64,000 nt of DNA from Liolophura sinensis (GCF_032854445.1 NC_088303.1:30299265-30363264); one strand, 5' to 3'. Shown: positions 12,405-24,597, counted from the first letter of the stretch. The notes: generated by a model from the sequence alone, not told the origin. A program made the numbers and translations.

Positions 12405-12600
12405 AACTGTAGACTGCTTCTCTTTCCGTAATTCAGTCCTATTATCGTGCTGTATATACTTTTCGTGGTTTCTAGTTCTTGGATGGTTTGTGGTATAGGT
12501 CGTTTTGAGAACTGGCCTTGTGATTATTGACCTGGAACGTCTTTATTGGCTGACGGTTTTTATACGAATGTCTGTTTCGACGCATAGAAAAACTGAGACA
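12405..12600. repeat. Dispersed repeat R1, copy 1 of 3
   Basis: Shares an ordered series of blocks with 16075-16285 and 21530-21690: a CTTCTCTTT block, CTAGTTCTT/CCAGTTCTT, GTTTGTG, GGTCGTT, a TGGCCTTG block, and ACGAATGTCTGTTTC. Not a SINE head or tail I recognise. Copies are diverged and in the same orientation. Confidence 0.6.
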
Positions 12601-13627
12601 AATATAGGAATTTCTTGACCGCTCCAAACACTGTGACACTAACAGTGGAGCTATATCCGACTGAAACTGGATTTGTTTGCAAATTCGTCGCAAAAAGAAA
12701 AGATGAGAGTTGTTGGAATGTTTCACAACTATACACCTTGGATGTTAGCTTCGGTTTTAGTGTTACCTTCGACAATATTTCGCCATCCCCGTTACATCTG
12801 AGAATCGCCCATCTGTGGTCTATGAATATCATATAACCTATAACCATGTAATTAAATGCTTGTAGTTTGCCACTTTACTTTGGTCGATAAAGGGCTATAA
12901 AGCATGCACGTAGTTTGTTGCATTTCACACAGGGAATGCTTGAGGTATGCCTAACTGCACATATATTCTGTACATTTGCTTCCTAGTTTGTTAGAATCAA
13001 CGCTAATGGAATCTTGCACATTTTAGTTTGATCATGCAGTTGCCAATTGCAGATCCTAAGTTGGAGATTGCTCGGCCATGTAGACGTTCTTGTCATTTGG
13101 GTTACTCATATAATTTTCAAGCTAAATCACAAATGCCATGGTAATTTTACAGGAAATCGGATTACCTTTATTATTAATTCTTTGTTTCATGTCGTTATTT
13201 AATCGCTGTGCCAGATGACATAACCCGCTTAAAAATGATATTTAGAAATAAAAGGAAATAATGCCTATGAGACTATGTTTTAAGCTTTCCTAGTGTATTC
13301 AAATAGCGATCATATTCTTTGAAATAAGAATTTTTTCTATTCCTTACAAAAAGGCCAATGACGACAGTGTGATAGTTGAAAATGATTGCACATAGACATG
13401 TATATATTACATGTGAAACCCGGCCTCTTGTCAGGGTGTTAGGGTGTTTTTCTAACTGTTCATGTAAATACCTCTAAAAATAGTAGCAACTTATAGGCTA
13501 ACAGCACCATAGCTTAAGCAGAATTGGGTAAAATAAACGCCGTGATGTTGGTATCAGTATACACATATCACTGGTAGAATTACTAAAGAAAAGTGTGTTG
13601 TTATCACATTTAATATACAAAAATGAT

Positions 13628-13890
13628 TTGTTTATTTATTTGATTGGTGTTTTACGCCGGACTCAAGAATATTTCACTTATACGAAGACGGCCTGCATTA
13701 TGGTGGAAGAAAACCGGGAGAGTTCGGGGGAAACCCACGACCATCCGCAGGTTGCTGGGAGACCTTTCCACGTAAGGCCGGAGAGGAAGCCAGCATGAGC
13801 TGGACATGAACTCATAGCGACCGCATTGGTGAGAGACTCCTGAGTCAATACGCTGCCCTAGCGCGCTAACCAACTGAGCCACGGAGGCCC
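13628..13890 (-). mobile_element. SINE family A, near full length
   Basis: On the minus strand it opens with GGGGCCTCCGTGGCTCAGTT, which contains a tRNA A-box-like TGGCTCAGTTGG. A B-box-like GAGTTCATGTCC follows, then the central family block and a tail ending in AATCAAATAAATAAA-type repeats. tRNA-derived head, unrelated body and AT-rich tail is the standard SINE layout. Confidence 0.9.
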
Positions 13891-14021
13891 CTCGCTCACA
13901 TTACAATCGTAATGACGATTCCGCAAAAGGCATAAAATGGAATATCTGTTAGATGTACGAAAAATTAAATACAGGTTCCAGCTTTAATATCTCTGTATAC
14001 CTAAAGAGAAGTCATTGGCAT

Positions 14022-14241
14022 ACAATTCCTCAACATTTTCGCTTCGGAAAGAGCAACTTTCAGTGCCATTTATGCCAATTTGTTATTTGGACTTGAAAAC
14101 AAAACTCCATTGGTTGTTTTGCCCAGTTTCAGGGCTTCACAAAAAAAAACATAATTTTATCAGTCTACACAGAATAATGCCTTCAAAATATGTTTGCACA
14201 AACACCTTGCACATATACGAAAAGGTTGAGGAATTACAGTA
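14022..14241. mobile_element. MITE family M1, copy 1, with terminal inverted repeats
   Basis: The left end reads AATTCCTCAACATTTTCG and the reverse complement of the right end reads AATTCCTCAACCTTTTCG. The interior matches the reverse complement of 25108-25322 along its length, including AGAGCAA, TTTCAGTG, a TTTCAGGGCTTCACAAAA block and CTACACAGAATAATGCC. About 220 bp, no coding capacity. No clear target duplication. Confidence 0.78.
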
Positions 14242-14479
14242 GGTCTAGATGGGCGTTGTGGATTATACTTTAAACGCTGTACGTGTTTACTTTTGTATTC
14301 CTGCATAGACCGCTATGCTTTATCGTATTTACGATTCTGCGAAAGGAATGGAATGGAGCACTTGCGTAGTCTTTGATACTTTGCCCGTATAAGCCCTGAA
14401 GAGAATGAAGTTGAGCAACAGTGTCAGCAAAATATAATCGTAGCAAAATATTTCTGGATGTTTAGATATTTACACATTT

Positions 14480-14665
14480 GAATAACGTTTTACGCTGTAT
14501 TTAAAAGTATTTCATTTGTGGATGAAACCGGACAAGGAGTTCGACGAAAAATAAAACTGACCATCCCAGGAAGTGAGAAACCTCACGACTTCAAACCGAA
14601 GCCGTGCTACTCTGAGCGGGTTTCGAACACGCAGCTTCCTTTGTCAATCTAGGCGATGTAACAGA
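14480..14665 (-). mobile_element. SINE with a different tRNA-like head but family A tail
   Basis: On the minus strand a B-box-like GTGTTCGAAACCCGC lies near the head. The 3' part (CCGGTTTCATCCAC, TGAAATA, CAGCGTAAAACG) is a diverged version of the family A tail. The head does not match family A. Confidence 0.55.
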
Positions 14666-14699
14666 CAATCACAGAGTTAGTCGCAAGACCAGTTTTCAA

Positions 14700-16074
14700 A
14701 CAACTTTTAACAATCAATGATCAAAGACACATTCTAAGACACAAAGATACATTCTAAGACATTAAGATGGAGGCAGGTAGAGCGATAGCGCAGTCTGCAG
14801 CACATATTGGGATTTGTCCAGACTTGGAGGAGATCACACTACCAAACATGACTGTAATTCAACCAAGAAGTCGAAGATAATGGTCGCTCCGGAAATTCAA
14901 TACGAGATATAAGCACAACCAGGCTTCGTTCATTTTGATTAGACAATGTGAGTCAAACAAAAATTACAGGCGCATGATTTCTTGCATTCGATGATTTCTG
15001 ATCAGGGGTTTTTGAAAGGATTTGAATAAGCAAAATGTATACAAAGTGATACAAAAAGAATACACAGTGATGTAGATGTAGAGGAAACAATGGCATGGTT
15101 AGACATATCAGAGTCTTTCTCTCTATATTTACTACACTGCTTGTATTTATATTAACGTTTTTGAAATGTGTCTGGCCGTGCTTTAATAACGACGTTAGAA
15201 TGTACATCGACATTTTGCTGGGAAACAAATCAGAAGATGTAATCCACATAGAAATCGTGTGATGTATAAAAATGACACAGTAAAGCTTGACACATCAACG
15301 CTTGCTTTGACGATATATTGTGTAAGATAGAACACTGTAACAAGATACAGAGTCAATTTGCCATGGTCAGCGAACCATCTGCTGTTTTGACCGTAAACTG
15401 GCTAATCAGATTACACAGCTGTACTAGCTCTTCCATTAAGGTTGTAGTAAGCGTGGAACCGATGTATCCTTTATCAACGAGGTGTGAAATTTGAGGTGGT
15501 AATTCGTCTACCACATGGGGGAAGAACTGTCTGGTTTTCTAACCCTCACAGACACCGACAAAGTGCGCAGTCAACCAGGGAAGCGATTTGGATACATACT
15601 ACGTGTTGACAAGCACAAAATCGTTTTCTCGCGGCGCATCCACACAGTATAGTATCAGGTTACGCCTTTCAGGCGGAAATAAAGTTCAGCATGAAAATCA
15701 CGGTTTGTACGAAGACCTCTTTTAGTGGAACTAATAGTTGCCTGCATATTTCGATTTACCTGTATAATTTTTTTTATCTAAGTCGAAAGCTGTTCTACAG
15801 AAGATATAGCTGTCATGTTTCTAGTAAATATTTTTGTTGCATATACATGTGAACAAACCAGTGTATTATTTCTGTAGGACTTGACAGCTAACCACAAAAC
15901 AACAATACTGATGTTTATGGGGGGAAAATATCACATTTTGTGATTTATCATATATCACATTTTTGGTATTTATAAACCAAAAGAGAAAAATACAACGTAT
16001 GCCCTTGATGGCCATATTTAGATCCTCAGTATAAATAGATTTCGGTACTCATTTCACTAATTCGCCTGGAACGA
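14700..16074. other. Intergenic, no gene recognised
   Basis: Contains only short open frames on either strand (for example 14953-15249 minus) with no domain or splice support. Confidence 0.45.
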
Positions 16075-16285
16075 ACCTTGCCTCTTTCAAACATCATTGA
16101 AAACTGTTGACCGCTTCTCTTTACATTATTCCGGCCTAATTTCATACTTTGTATACGTTCCCAGTTCTTTGTTGGTTTGTGTTATTGGTCGTTATGGGAA
16201 TTGGCCTTGCGATAGTTGATCTGAACGTCCTTATTTGTTGACGACTGGCATACGAATGTCTGTTTCAACTTGGCACATATTTTTG
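16075..16285. repeat. Dispersed repeat R1, copy 2 of 3
   Basis: Best preserved against copy 1: both hold GGTTTGTG, GGTCGTT, TGGCCTTG, GAACGTC, CTTATT and ACGAATGTCTGTTTC in order. Unclassified. Confidence 0.6.
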
Positions 16286-16489
16286 AATAGTTATGATGTC
16301 ACCTAAGACCGCAATAGAATCTTCGTTTCAGAAAGAAAAATATTTTGGATTAGAAAAAAGTATTTTAACTGCGTATTTATGTTGTAACTTTATTATATAG
16401 ACGTCCGACATATCAATGTGTAGGGGTGATGGTGTTAGGTGTCATTTATGAAAGATTTTGGTTTGTATGTATGCTTTGGATTTTATATC

Positions 16490-16706
16490 GCACTTAACCA
16501 TTTTTCAGTCATACGACCACGAGGAGTCATTAGGTGTGTGTATATATGCCGTGTCTTCTTATGGCAGCGCGACTTCATGTCGCCAAAGTGTTGCCGTCAC
16601 TGAAGTATATCATGCCGAAGACACCAGGCATGACACCCTACACAGTCACATTATACTGACACGGGGTCAACCGGTCCTGTGTCTTTGTTTAACATCTCCA
16701 TGTTGA
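16490..16706 (-). mobile_element. SINE family C, truncated copy
   Basis: The reverse complement matches the 23036-23346 element: GTATAATGTGACTG, a GGGGTGTCATG block, GCCTTCGGCATG, a GCGACATGAAGTCGC region, and a tail with ATGACTGAAAA followed by GTTAAGTGCG. The tRNA-like head is missing. Confidence 0.7.
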
Positions 16707-17159
16707 GCGCAAAGCGATTCAGCAACATGTAGCATTTGGTACAAGTATGACATGTTTGATCTCATATCTTCCGACTTTGAGGCAGACGGAAAGGTTTTGT
16801 TCCGTGACCATGAGTGGTTTTACATGTCAAATGTAGGTAACAAGATAAAAGAAGCAAGCTATACTGAGACTATTTAATAAGTGATGGCAGGCCGCTGGTA
16901 TATTCGCCAGTTTTCTTATACTGTTCTAATACTATTAGAGAAATATATAAATGTGGAGAAAAAGCATAAAAATGACAAAGTTCAGATGAGAGTGCGAAAA
17001 GTTCTTAAATATGATCTTCAATATTTTTCCGATTTTTCCTTAAGGAGAAAAAGACACTTGAGAATAATTTTGTATGGTAAGTATTTGGGATCACCTGTTG
17101 GTATTTATAGCCTTTGTTTAATAATGTCATAAATGAGGATGTAACACAGGTTTAATAAA

Positions 17160-18160
17160 TAGTTTTGCACAAGGATTTGTTCCTTTCAGCTAACAAATGT
17201 ATTAAACCTCAGTTTAGATCATATTTATATTTTTAATATGTTCGTAAATATTATCATAATTTAGGTTAAGTGCATATGTTTCGATATAAACAACAAATTT
17301 ACATTTAAATAAATTCATAAGACAAGCATCATATCCTTATTTAGAACATTATTATGCAACAACGATAAATACCAAAAGCTAGTACCAAATACCCACTATA
17401 CAACAATATTTTCAAATACCCTTTTCTCATGAAAAAAAAATCCCAAAAAGTATTAAAGATTATATTTGCAAATAAGTTTTGACGCTCTTTCATCTGATTT
17501 AGGCATTATTTTTATGTTTCTTCTCCTTAAAGTTAACACGCACATCAAAATGCACTGACGGCACTGGTAACATTTAAATAAGCCAAAGCGCACAATTTAA
17601 TCCATTAATTCGGCATTTTATACGCAGTGACACCATTGTGAATCATTCATGTAAAAAGACACCAACCATATGGCTATCTGGCTATCGACGTCATGGTATA
17701 ATGACAATCCAATAGTCCCGTGCGCACGTGCGTATCCAAGAGTGACTGTTATGCTTGTCACTGTACACAAATCTAATGGCGGTTTAACGACGTTCATATA
17801 CGGACCAATCGGAAATCAGGAGTCCGAGGGTAATGAGAGTTAATGGGTATTTCTCTTGTGAATTAAACTGCCTATACTCTTTGTTTCCATTCAAAGATAA
17901 AATGTAATTTGTATACCCTGACATCTCATTTGTGCCTGATGAGTAGTCAGTTGCTAAAGTGAGCAAATATTTGACGACCTACGTCTTTTCCATATGCCGT
18001 ATTGTTCTAGGTTGCTCTTGTTTTTTGTTGTATTTTTTTTAAATACATTAACCGTCATTTGACGTCCTTACTAATCATTCATCCGACACCTCATATAGTA
18101 TCTCAGTTTGAGAAATAAAAATCTCAACATCTCCCTAACTGACGGACAAATTATTCGACT
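17160..18160. other. Intergenic, no gene recognised
   Basis: Very AT-rich, no supported features. Short frames at 16881-17132 (plus) and 17784-17966 (minus) have no recognisable content. Confidence 0.45.
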
Positions 18161-18167
18161 GGGTTGC

Positions 18168-18220
18168 TTATTTACTTATTTGATCGGTGTTTTATGGTCG
18201 TCTTCAAGAATATTTCACTC
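18168..18220 (-). mobile_element. SINE family A, tail fragment
   Basis: TTATTTGATCGGTGTTTTA followed by CTTCAAGAATATTTCACT matches the 3' tail of family A on the minus strand. Confidence 0.65.
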
Positions 18221-18617
18221 GGTTGCTTATACGCTATGGGTTATACATTTTACAACCTCTACCCTTAGAATCTCAAATTTAAGCGTATATTTTGTACCAC
18301 TACTGCATGAGAAAATTGCGGAAGTACACACCACGCACCTAAACATTTCTAATTTATTAAAATGAAGGAACACAAATGCTGAAGCTGTGTGTTGGGCCCG
18401 TCTACCATGCCAGGGGCATTTCTCCCTCATTATTAGTATGGAGTAGTTATAGCTAGATTGGAGTATTATTATACTTCTACTGGATTTGCACGAGCAAAGG
18501 ACAGAAGAATGTGGTTATGGACGGATTTCCCCAACAGGTAAACACGTACACTGAGGTCACGTTGTATAAAAAATACTGAATGCATAACTCGCCAAATATT
18601 GGAGATTTATTCCTGTA

Positions 18618-18650
18618 CGTATCCTGTGTGAGGACATCACACAGGATACG
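18618..18650. repeat. Perfect 14-bp-stem hairpin with 5-nt loop
   Basis: CGTATCCTGTGTGA (18618-18631), loop GGACA, then TCACACAGGATACG (18637-18650), which is the exact reverse complement of the left arm. It is followed directly by a duplicated TCCTCTCTGTTTTTGTCC at 18651-18690. Confidence 0.95.
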
Positions 18651-19334
18651 TCCTCTCTGTTTTTGTCCTCCTGTCCTCTCTGTTTTTGTCCAATAATTTG
18701 GGAAGAACCATTTCTACATACCTGAAAAGTATCTCTGTTTATAAGCCTTCCAGATGTTGCTTTGACATGTCGTCAAGATCTGCAACCACACGTCTCTGAA
18801 TGACGTGAGCCTCCCCAGGCTCACACAAAGATCAGACAAAAACTGCAAACTGAACTCGTATTTAGAAATGCTCTAAATGTTGTAATGGATTTTGGACACT
18901 TTGAGACTAAAAACATATACAATAAGCTAAGGGGTCTATAGCTATCGTATTTGGATTAAATATAAAATAACCTCCATTTTTTCTATGCCTGTCAAAGAAT
19001 ATGTTTTCTGCTGTGATTTTTTTTTCGCATTAACCTGCTTAGATACAGGCCGGCTAGATTTAGGCAGAATTGGTACATGCGCAGGTCTAATATTTCACAG
19101 CACGCAAGTTCGATTTCATAAAAAATATCTGTCAAGAATAGAAATACGATTTTAGAAATTAGTTTTTATCCACGCATGTTATTTAAAGACAAGTGTGTCA
19201 AAATTCCAAGGTCAGCGTCAAAACTTAATGTGGAGCATGTGTGATCTCTGCACAAAGGGAAGCAAATAACGGTATACTGTCTTCTGGTCTGGTGGCCAGC
19301 TTGCCGGCGATTATCCACACGTTTTTGTGTATTT

Positions 19335-19491
19335 ATTAACTTTATTTATTTGATAGCTGGTTTACACCGTACTAAAGAATATTTCACTTATACGACTGTG
19401 GCAAGCATTACGGTGGGAGGAAACCGGGCAGAGCCCGGGGTAAACCCACGCCCATCCGCAGGTTGCTGACAGATCTTTTCACGTACGACAC
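19335..19491 (-). mobile_element. SINE family A, head-truncated copy
   Basis: Matches the family A tail and central block (GGTGGGAGGAAACCGGGCAG, CCATCCGCAGGTTGCTG) on the minus strand and stops before the tRNA-like head. Confidence 0.85.
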
Positions 19492-20451
19492 ACGTTTCAG
19501 TGGTGTAGGAAGTGTCAAGCCATTGCAGTTATACAGATAAATGTACGATACAAATTCATCAAAACGTCGATTGGACATGTAAAACGAGAAAAGCCTACAA
19601 AAAAATCAGCGTGTCTTACTGGATACACTAATCTGCGTGCTTCTGATCTATCCAATGAAATGCAGGATCGTGTCATACGACATTACGACGTTAAACCTAA
19701 AACATTCATTCATTCATTTAATATGCATGTAACTTGACTCTTCACCAAATTCCTTTTACCACATATGGGAAGTACAAAAATGACCGTGTAAACTCCTAGC
19801 CGCCATCTAAACGAGGGCAGTGTACGATAGATCCTAAAACTACATTGTGACGATGATTTGGCGATAAGTTTTGATTTGAGTCAGAAAGGCATGGCTCTGT
19901 GGAATTGGCCGAATGTACTTTATTCCATACTAACAATTCTTATATTGAACGTGTATTTAGAACAAGGTAATATTTTAGGCCAAATAAAAACCTCAGCGCT
20001 GAGTTATTATTTAACGTTCAAATCAATGTGTATTCATTGGCACAATGTCGTTTTACGGCCATTGCAGGGTTGCCAATATTCATCTCGTATTTCTTAACCG
20101 ACGTTCAAAATCGCATTAAATTTCAACCTTGTTGTGCTTCACGTGCACTAAGAATTGTACACGCCAGAAATTTATATCTGGTCAAAGCAAGCAATTTAAT
20201 GGGATGAGGAACTGAAGTAAATACAAAGTCCTATCGAGTTCATGCGAGAGGTCCACAAACCCAACTATATAGGTCCTTAAATATGAAGGCCGGGAGACTG
20301 TGGGCCCATCACTTATTGAGATTATGTACTTAATAATAAGCTTACCATTACTCAAAGAGAAAAAAAGAACCTTCCCTTGATCCTTTGTAATAACAGAAAA
20401 TAATTTAAAATGTACCCAATATAGGTATTCCAAGGTGGTTAGCGTGTCAGT

Positions 20452-20600
20452 TTGGCGCAATGACCCAGGAACCTCTCACCACTTAGGCCGCTTTGAGTTC
20501 ATATACAGTTCATGATGGCTTCTTGTCCGGGCGTCTGTGGGAAAGTCTTTCAGCAACCTGCGGATGGCCGTGTGTTTTCCCCCTCGTGGCTTTTACAATG
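20452..20600 (+). mobile_element. SINE family A, fragment without tail
   Basis: Plus-strand match to the head-proximal and central parts (AATGACCCAGGAACCTCTCA, AGCAACCTGCGGATGGCCGT), breaking off in the central block. Confidence 0.75.
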
Positions 20601-21529
20601 TAGCTATTCTCCAGTGCCATGCGGATTTTTTTATTATTATTTTTTTCAGTTGTGTGTGTCTTTTACGGTTTCCTAAGAAGCTGTCTGATTCGTTCAAAAA
20701 AAATTGTTGGTACCAAGAAGTACTTACCTGTATATCTGTATATTTGTTTGCGATGGTACTGGTAAATTTTAACTTATCAGTCTTGGGAAATGTCTTATAT
20801 TGCCACAGAGTGAGAAATGTCCTTATTAAATGAGCTCAGACAGCTAGAATCTTCGTCAGACCGGCAGATGGTATAGCCTACAAAGAGCATTTTGACTACT
20901 AACCGTGTTTTACCGTGGTGGTTTTGATTAAGTCGTCACCGGCTGACAAGTCTAAAATCTACGTGGACTTAGTACATGTCAAATATCAAAACATTTCGGA
21001 AAAAAATAAAAACCTTTCATGTGAAAGAGTGAATATATTTCGTACTTCATAAACAATAGCATGTCAAAATGGTCTGCTCGTGAAATTTTGGTTTCCTCCA
21101 CCCAAAAACCTCTCCGCCAACTAAAATGTAGCTAAAAATTAATGGTAAACGCGTTAAGCACCAGTCAAATAAATATAATAGTCCGGGGATAACATAAAAG
21201 ATAACATAAATTTAACGCACAGTAGTCGACTGAGAGTGAAAAAATTGATGGCCATAAATAGGTATAAAATTTTATATTTAAAAGAAATATAATTCTCTTG
21301 TAAGAGCATGTAAATACGTACAGAGCATCCAGAATCTCTCGCACTCTGCTTTATAACTGTGTCTGGTTCTGTCAGGGAATGTATATTGATCGTGTTGACT
21401 TGCATGTAGATCGTCATGTTGGAGATATGAACAGTTCCTATCAAAGCTCAACTGAGATACATGTTGTATTATCGACAACTTATACAATATAGCACGACAC
21501 ACGATTTAAATATAGATTTCATCCATTCG

Positions 21530-21690
21530 CTTAGAGCATTCCTTGCGTCTTCTAACATCATTGAACACTGTTTCTCTGATGACTGCGTTCTATTTTCGTA
21601 CTCTATATACTCTTTAGTTTGTGTTAAATGTCGTTTTGGGAATTTGCTTTGTAATGCCGTCTGTTTCGACACATAGATATATGACAAAAT
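21530..21690. repeat. Dispersed repeat R1, copy 3 of 3 (shorter)
   Basis: Shares GTTTGTGTTA, TGTCGTTTTGGGAATTTGC and GTCTGTTTCGACACA with copies 1 and 2 in the same order; part of the middle is deleted. Confidence 0.5.
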
Positions 21691-21899
21691 AAAGACCAGT
21701 ATAAACTTTTACACTCCTTTTCGAAAAAAAAAAATCAAAATATTGCTACATCAAATAATAAAATATAATAATAATTTGTCAGTTATTGTTATTATTAAAT
21801 AAAAACTGAGCAGCACTCTCAGGTAATAAAATTGTTTATTCCCTATCGTTTTCTAATTCTATCGTGGGTATCATACGTGTGTTTTCTGTCATCACATTT

Positions 21900-22300
21900 C
21901 GCAATTGACTAGCAACGTATAACCTACGACTGCGCACTTTCATAGAGACATCTTCTATGAGCTATTGCGGTTCGTGGTCGAAGCGCCCCCACCACCCCCG
22001 TCGTCTGGGCCGCATGTCAACCAGCTGTCGCGGACATAATGCCGTGAAGATTTACGGTCGATATTCCTTTAGGGTGTCCCGACGAAGGGCAGGGGGTTCA
22101 TCCAGCGGTGAGTGGTGGAGATATAAATATGTCGGTATCGATGTCTACGTTACCCTCTATAGGTAAAACGATTCTACTATCGGATCACCTCTACGTATGC
22201 CTGTCTGAACTATAAGGACATTCTACACCCACGTTGTCTTCGCTAGAATAATGAAGTCTACATGCTGTTGTCTGACCCTTGACGACCCGCATATCCTGGC
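21900..22300. other. GC-richer patch, no supported gene
   Basis: An open frame on the plus strand at 21957-22166 is Arg/Ser-rich, has no recognised domain and no upstream acceptor I trust. It may simply reflect local GC content. Confidence 0.35.
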
Positions 22301-22689
22301 ACTTAACGGTCGCTTATACCAGAACAAAGAACAGCTTTAATGGAAACACAAGAATACTCAGAGGACACTCAAATCTCAATGTCAAAAACCTTTATTTAAC
22401 GTTGGTTAGCTGAAACAAATCAACATTAGCCAAAGGTTACTTATGCACACAGGACAAACAATGACTAGAACGATAATAAAGTTAGTGCGTAAATGACGTA
22501 CACAATGTGCTTTTCTTATGGGACCTACATATATGGAAGAAATATATATATATATATTAACATATTTGGGGGGGGGGGAATAAAAATACTAGAACATATA
22601 CTCAAATACTAATATTAGATACTCTATTTAGGCTGTCCTAAAAATATTACACCGCCGTTTTACGTTTTACTCAGGACTTGATATCACCC

Positions 22690-22770
22690 AAAGCAATTTC
22701 GGACTTTAGCTTATCTTCAGCTGTGATCCAAAATACATTCTTAAATGTATGCAGTAAATCGACAAATTTT
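22690..22770. repeat. Dispersed repeat R2, copy 1 (pair with 25040-25115)
   Basis: Both copies hold AAAGCAAT, a TTTTAG/TTTAGCTTA block, AGCTGTGAT(C/G)CAAAATACA and TTC-TGTATG in the same order. Unclassified. Confidence 0.55.
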
Positions 22771-22805
22771 AACTGGTGACTCTATGACGAAATAGTATGA
22801 TTTCA

Positions 22806-22890
22806 GTCAAGTTTGAGCATTTAGTAAAGTTTGAGCCAAGTTTGAGCTATTAGTAAAGTTTAAGCCAAGTTTGAGCTATAGCCAAGTTTG
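22806..22890. repeat. Short tandem repeat based on AAGTTTGAGCxA
   Basis: AAGTTTGAGC recurs at spacings of about 17-35 bp with intervening TTAGTA. About three units, diverged. Confidence 0.7.
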
Positions 22891-23035
22891 CATTCAGCTT
22901 TAAATACTTTGTTTATTAAGGAAGATGAGCTCTGGGCTTAGCAAAATGACGTGGTGAAACAGGCCGTTAACCAATTAATGAATTCTGTCCAAGTCAGACT
23001 AAACAATTTCACACACACGTCTACTGGAGGACCTC

Positions 23036-23346
23036 TTCGGCGGCCTAATGCTTAGGGCAATGGTTAGAACCTCCACCTCGGAAGTCGGGAGATCCGGAAT
23101 CAAACCCGAGTCGGGTCATATCAAGGATTTTAATAATGGTACTTGTTGCTGCCTCGCTTGGCGCTCTGCGCTGAGAGATTAGAGCAAGGAAACAGGACTA
23201 TAATGTGGCTGGGTGGAGTGTCATGACTGGTGCCTTCGGCATGGCAGCGTTTTGGCGACATGGGTTACACTTACCATAGGAAGACACAGTATCTGCATAC
23301 ACACCTCGACGTCATATGACTGAAAACTTGTACGACGTTTAAACCC
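23036..23346 (+). mobile_element. SINE family C, near full length
   Basis: Plus-strand tRNA-like head with a GGGCAATGGTTAGAAC A-box-like segment and a GGAATCAAACCCG B-box-like segment. The body has GTTGCTGCCTCGCTTGGCGC and AAGCAAGGAAACAGGACT; the tail has GACGTCATATGACTGAAAAC and a GACGTTTAAACCC block. Tail class is shared with family B. Confidence 0.8.
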
Positions 23347-23582
23347 ATGTATACATACACAAGTCTATGGGATTTAGGGCGTGTAATTTCTCTGTTGTAT
23401 ATTTAGAGCTCAATAACCATGGTGTTTTTTAGGATATACATCCAGCCAGACTAATTTTATTTTTTATTTATAATTTTATTATAAAAAAGAGAAAATGAAA
23501 ACAGACACACAGACACAAGTACCTTAAATTTAAAAATTAATAGTTTAATCTATAAACAGTTAAAATGTTTGCGTTCAGTTTC

Positions 23583-23668
23583 ATTTCACCATAAAGATGA
23601 CCGCCGTCGAATAAGTAAAATATTCCTGGGTACGACGTAAAACACCAATCAAAAAAATAAATAAGTTA
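23583..23668 (+). mobile_element. SINE family A, tail fragment
   Basis: GACCGCCGTCGAATAAGTAA, then GTACGACGTAAAACACCAAT and an A-rich TAAATAA end match the family A tail on the plus strand. Confidence 0.8.
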
Positions 23669-23929
23669 TACTGTCTTGAAAATACTTCCAAAATTTGTGT
23701 CATATAGCCTATGCACAGCGTTATATTGGTATCAACGCCATTCCATTCTTTTCCCGTTTGCTGTGGCACTGAGTAAGACTGAGAATGTAAAGGTCCTGAA
23801 CAGAGAACGGTCCATAAGTTACGTAACAACCCTGTGATAACTGGTCATTGCTCTGATCAGAGGACTTAGCTATATGTTAATGTAGATGACAATATGAAGC
23901 CGACGAACGGGCCGTTATTTTCATAATGG

Positions 23930-24597
23930 TACACTGTCAAAATTTTAGGGTCAGCTTGACCTAATTTTTCAGGGTCGCAGGCAAACTGACCCTGAAATAT
24001 AGGATCGGAAAATAAGGGTCGAATTGTTTCACGCTAACAACGAGGTTCATTGTTCTAAGCAAGACAGATTTTTAGGGTTGAAACGCTGACTCTATATATT
24101 TGGGGCCCTCATTTTTAGGGTTGCAAACACAGGCAAGTTTTTCCATTTGACTCTAAAATTTACATCAGTAGATCAGAGACCCCGATAGCACGGTTAGTAG
24201 AGCGTCGTCTTAGTAAGCGGTAGCTCCAGGATCAACCCTGTGAAACAGCACTAGATAAAAGAGCAGTGGAAATTTGTCCTGCAACAAGTAGGCACTTTAC
24301 ATGCACTCTTAGGATTCATTCGTCGTCCTTTGACTGAAAAATTGTTAAGTTCGACGTTAAACCCCTAGCTCTCACTCATTCTATTTAATGGTGCCGAGTA
24401 ACCCTAGATTTTAGGATTATGTCGCCCTTATTCATGGGGTAGGTCAACCCTAATTTTTAGGGTCGCGTAACCCTAAATTATAGGGTTTGATAAGTGACCC
24501 TAATATTTGGAGTTGGTCTTGTCTATACCCTGAATATCAGGGTTACATCTGATCCTAGTTTTTCTGATAGTTTTGACCCTTTTCAGTGAGGAGCCAT
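23930..24597. mobile_element. Hairpin-rich foldback-like element split by a SINE B
   Basis: Ends are loosely inverted: CACTGTCAAAATTTTAGGGT on the left against CACTGAAAAGGGTCAAAAC (reverse complement) on the right. Inside are repeated ACCCTAA/TTAGGGT-type palindromes such as ACCCTAATTTTTAGGGT (about 24444), ACCCTAAATTATAGGGT (about 24470) and ACCCTGAATATCAGGGT (about 24527). A family B SINE occupies 24180-24390 in its middle. No transposase seen. Classification as one element is inference. Confidence 0.5.
24180..24390 (+). mobile_element. SINE family B, internally deleted copy
   Basis: A head GACCCCGATAGCACGGTTAG with GTAGAGCG is followed by the distal body (CAGCACTAGATAAAAGAG, CCTGCAACAAGTAGGCAC) and the tail with ACTGAAAAATTGTTAAG, TCGACGTTAAACCC and CTCACTC. 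The central block present in the other family B copies is missing. Confidence 0.8.

Noticed and set aside
21957-22166. A 69-residue Arg/Ser-rich plus-strand ORF
   Set aside because: Low-complexity composition in a GC-rich patch; donor-like words are present but no acceptor or recognisable protein.
23940-24560. TTAGGG/CCCTAA words suggesting interstitial telomeric repeat
   Set aside because: Copies are isolated, palindromic and separated by unrelated sequence, not head-to-tail hexamers.
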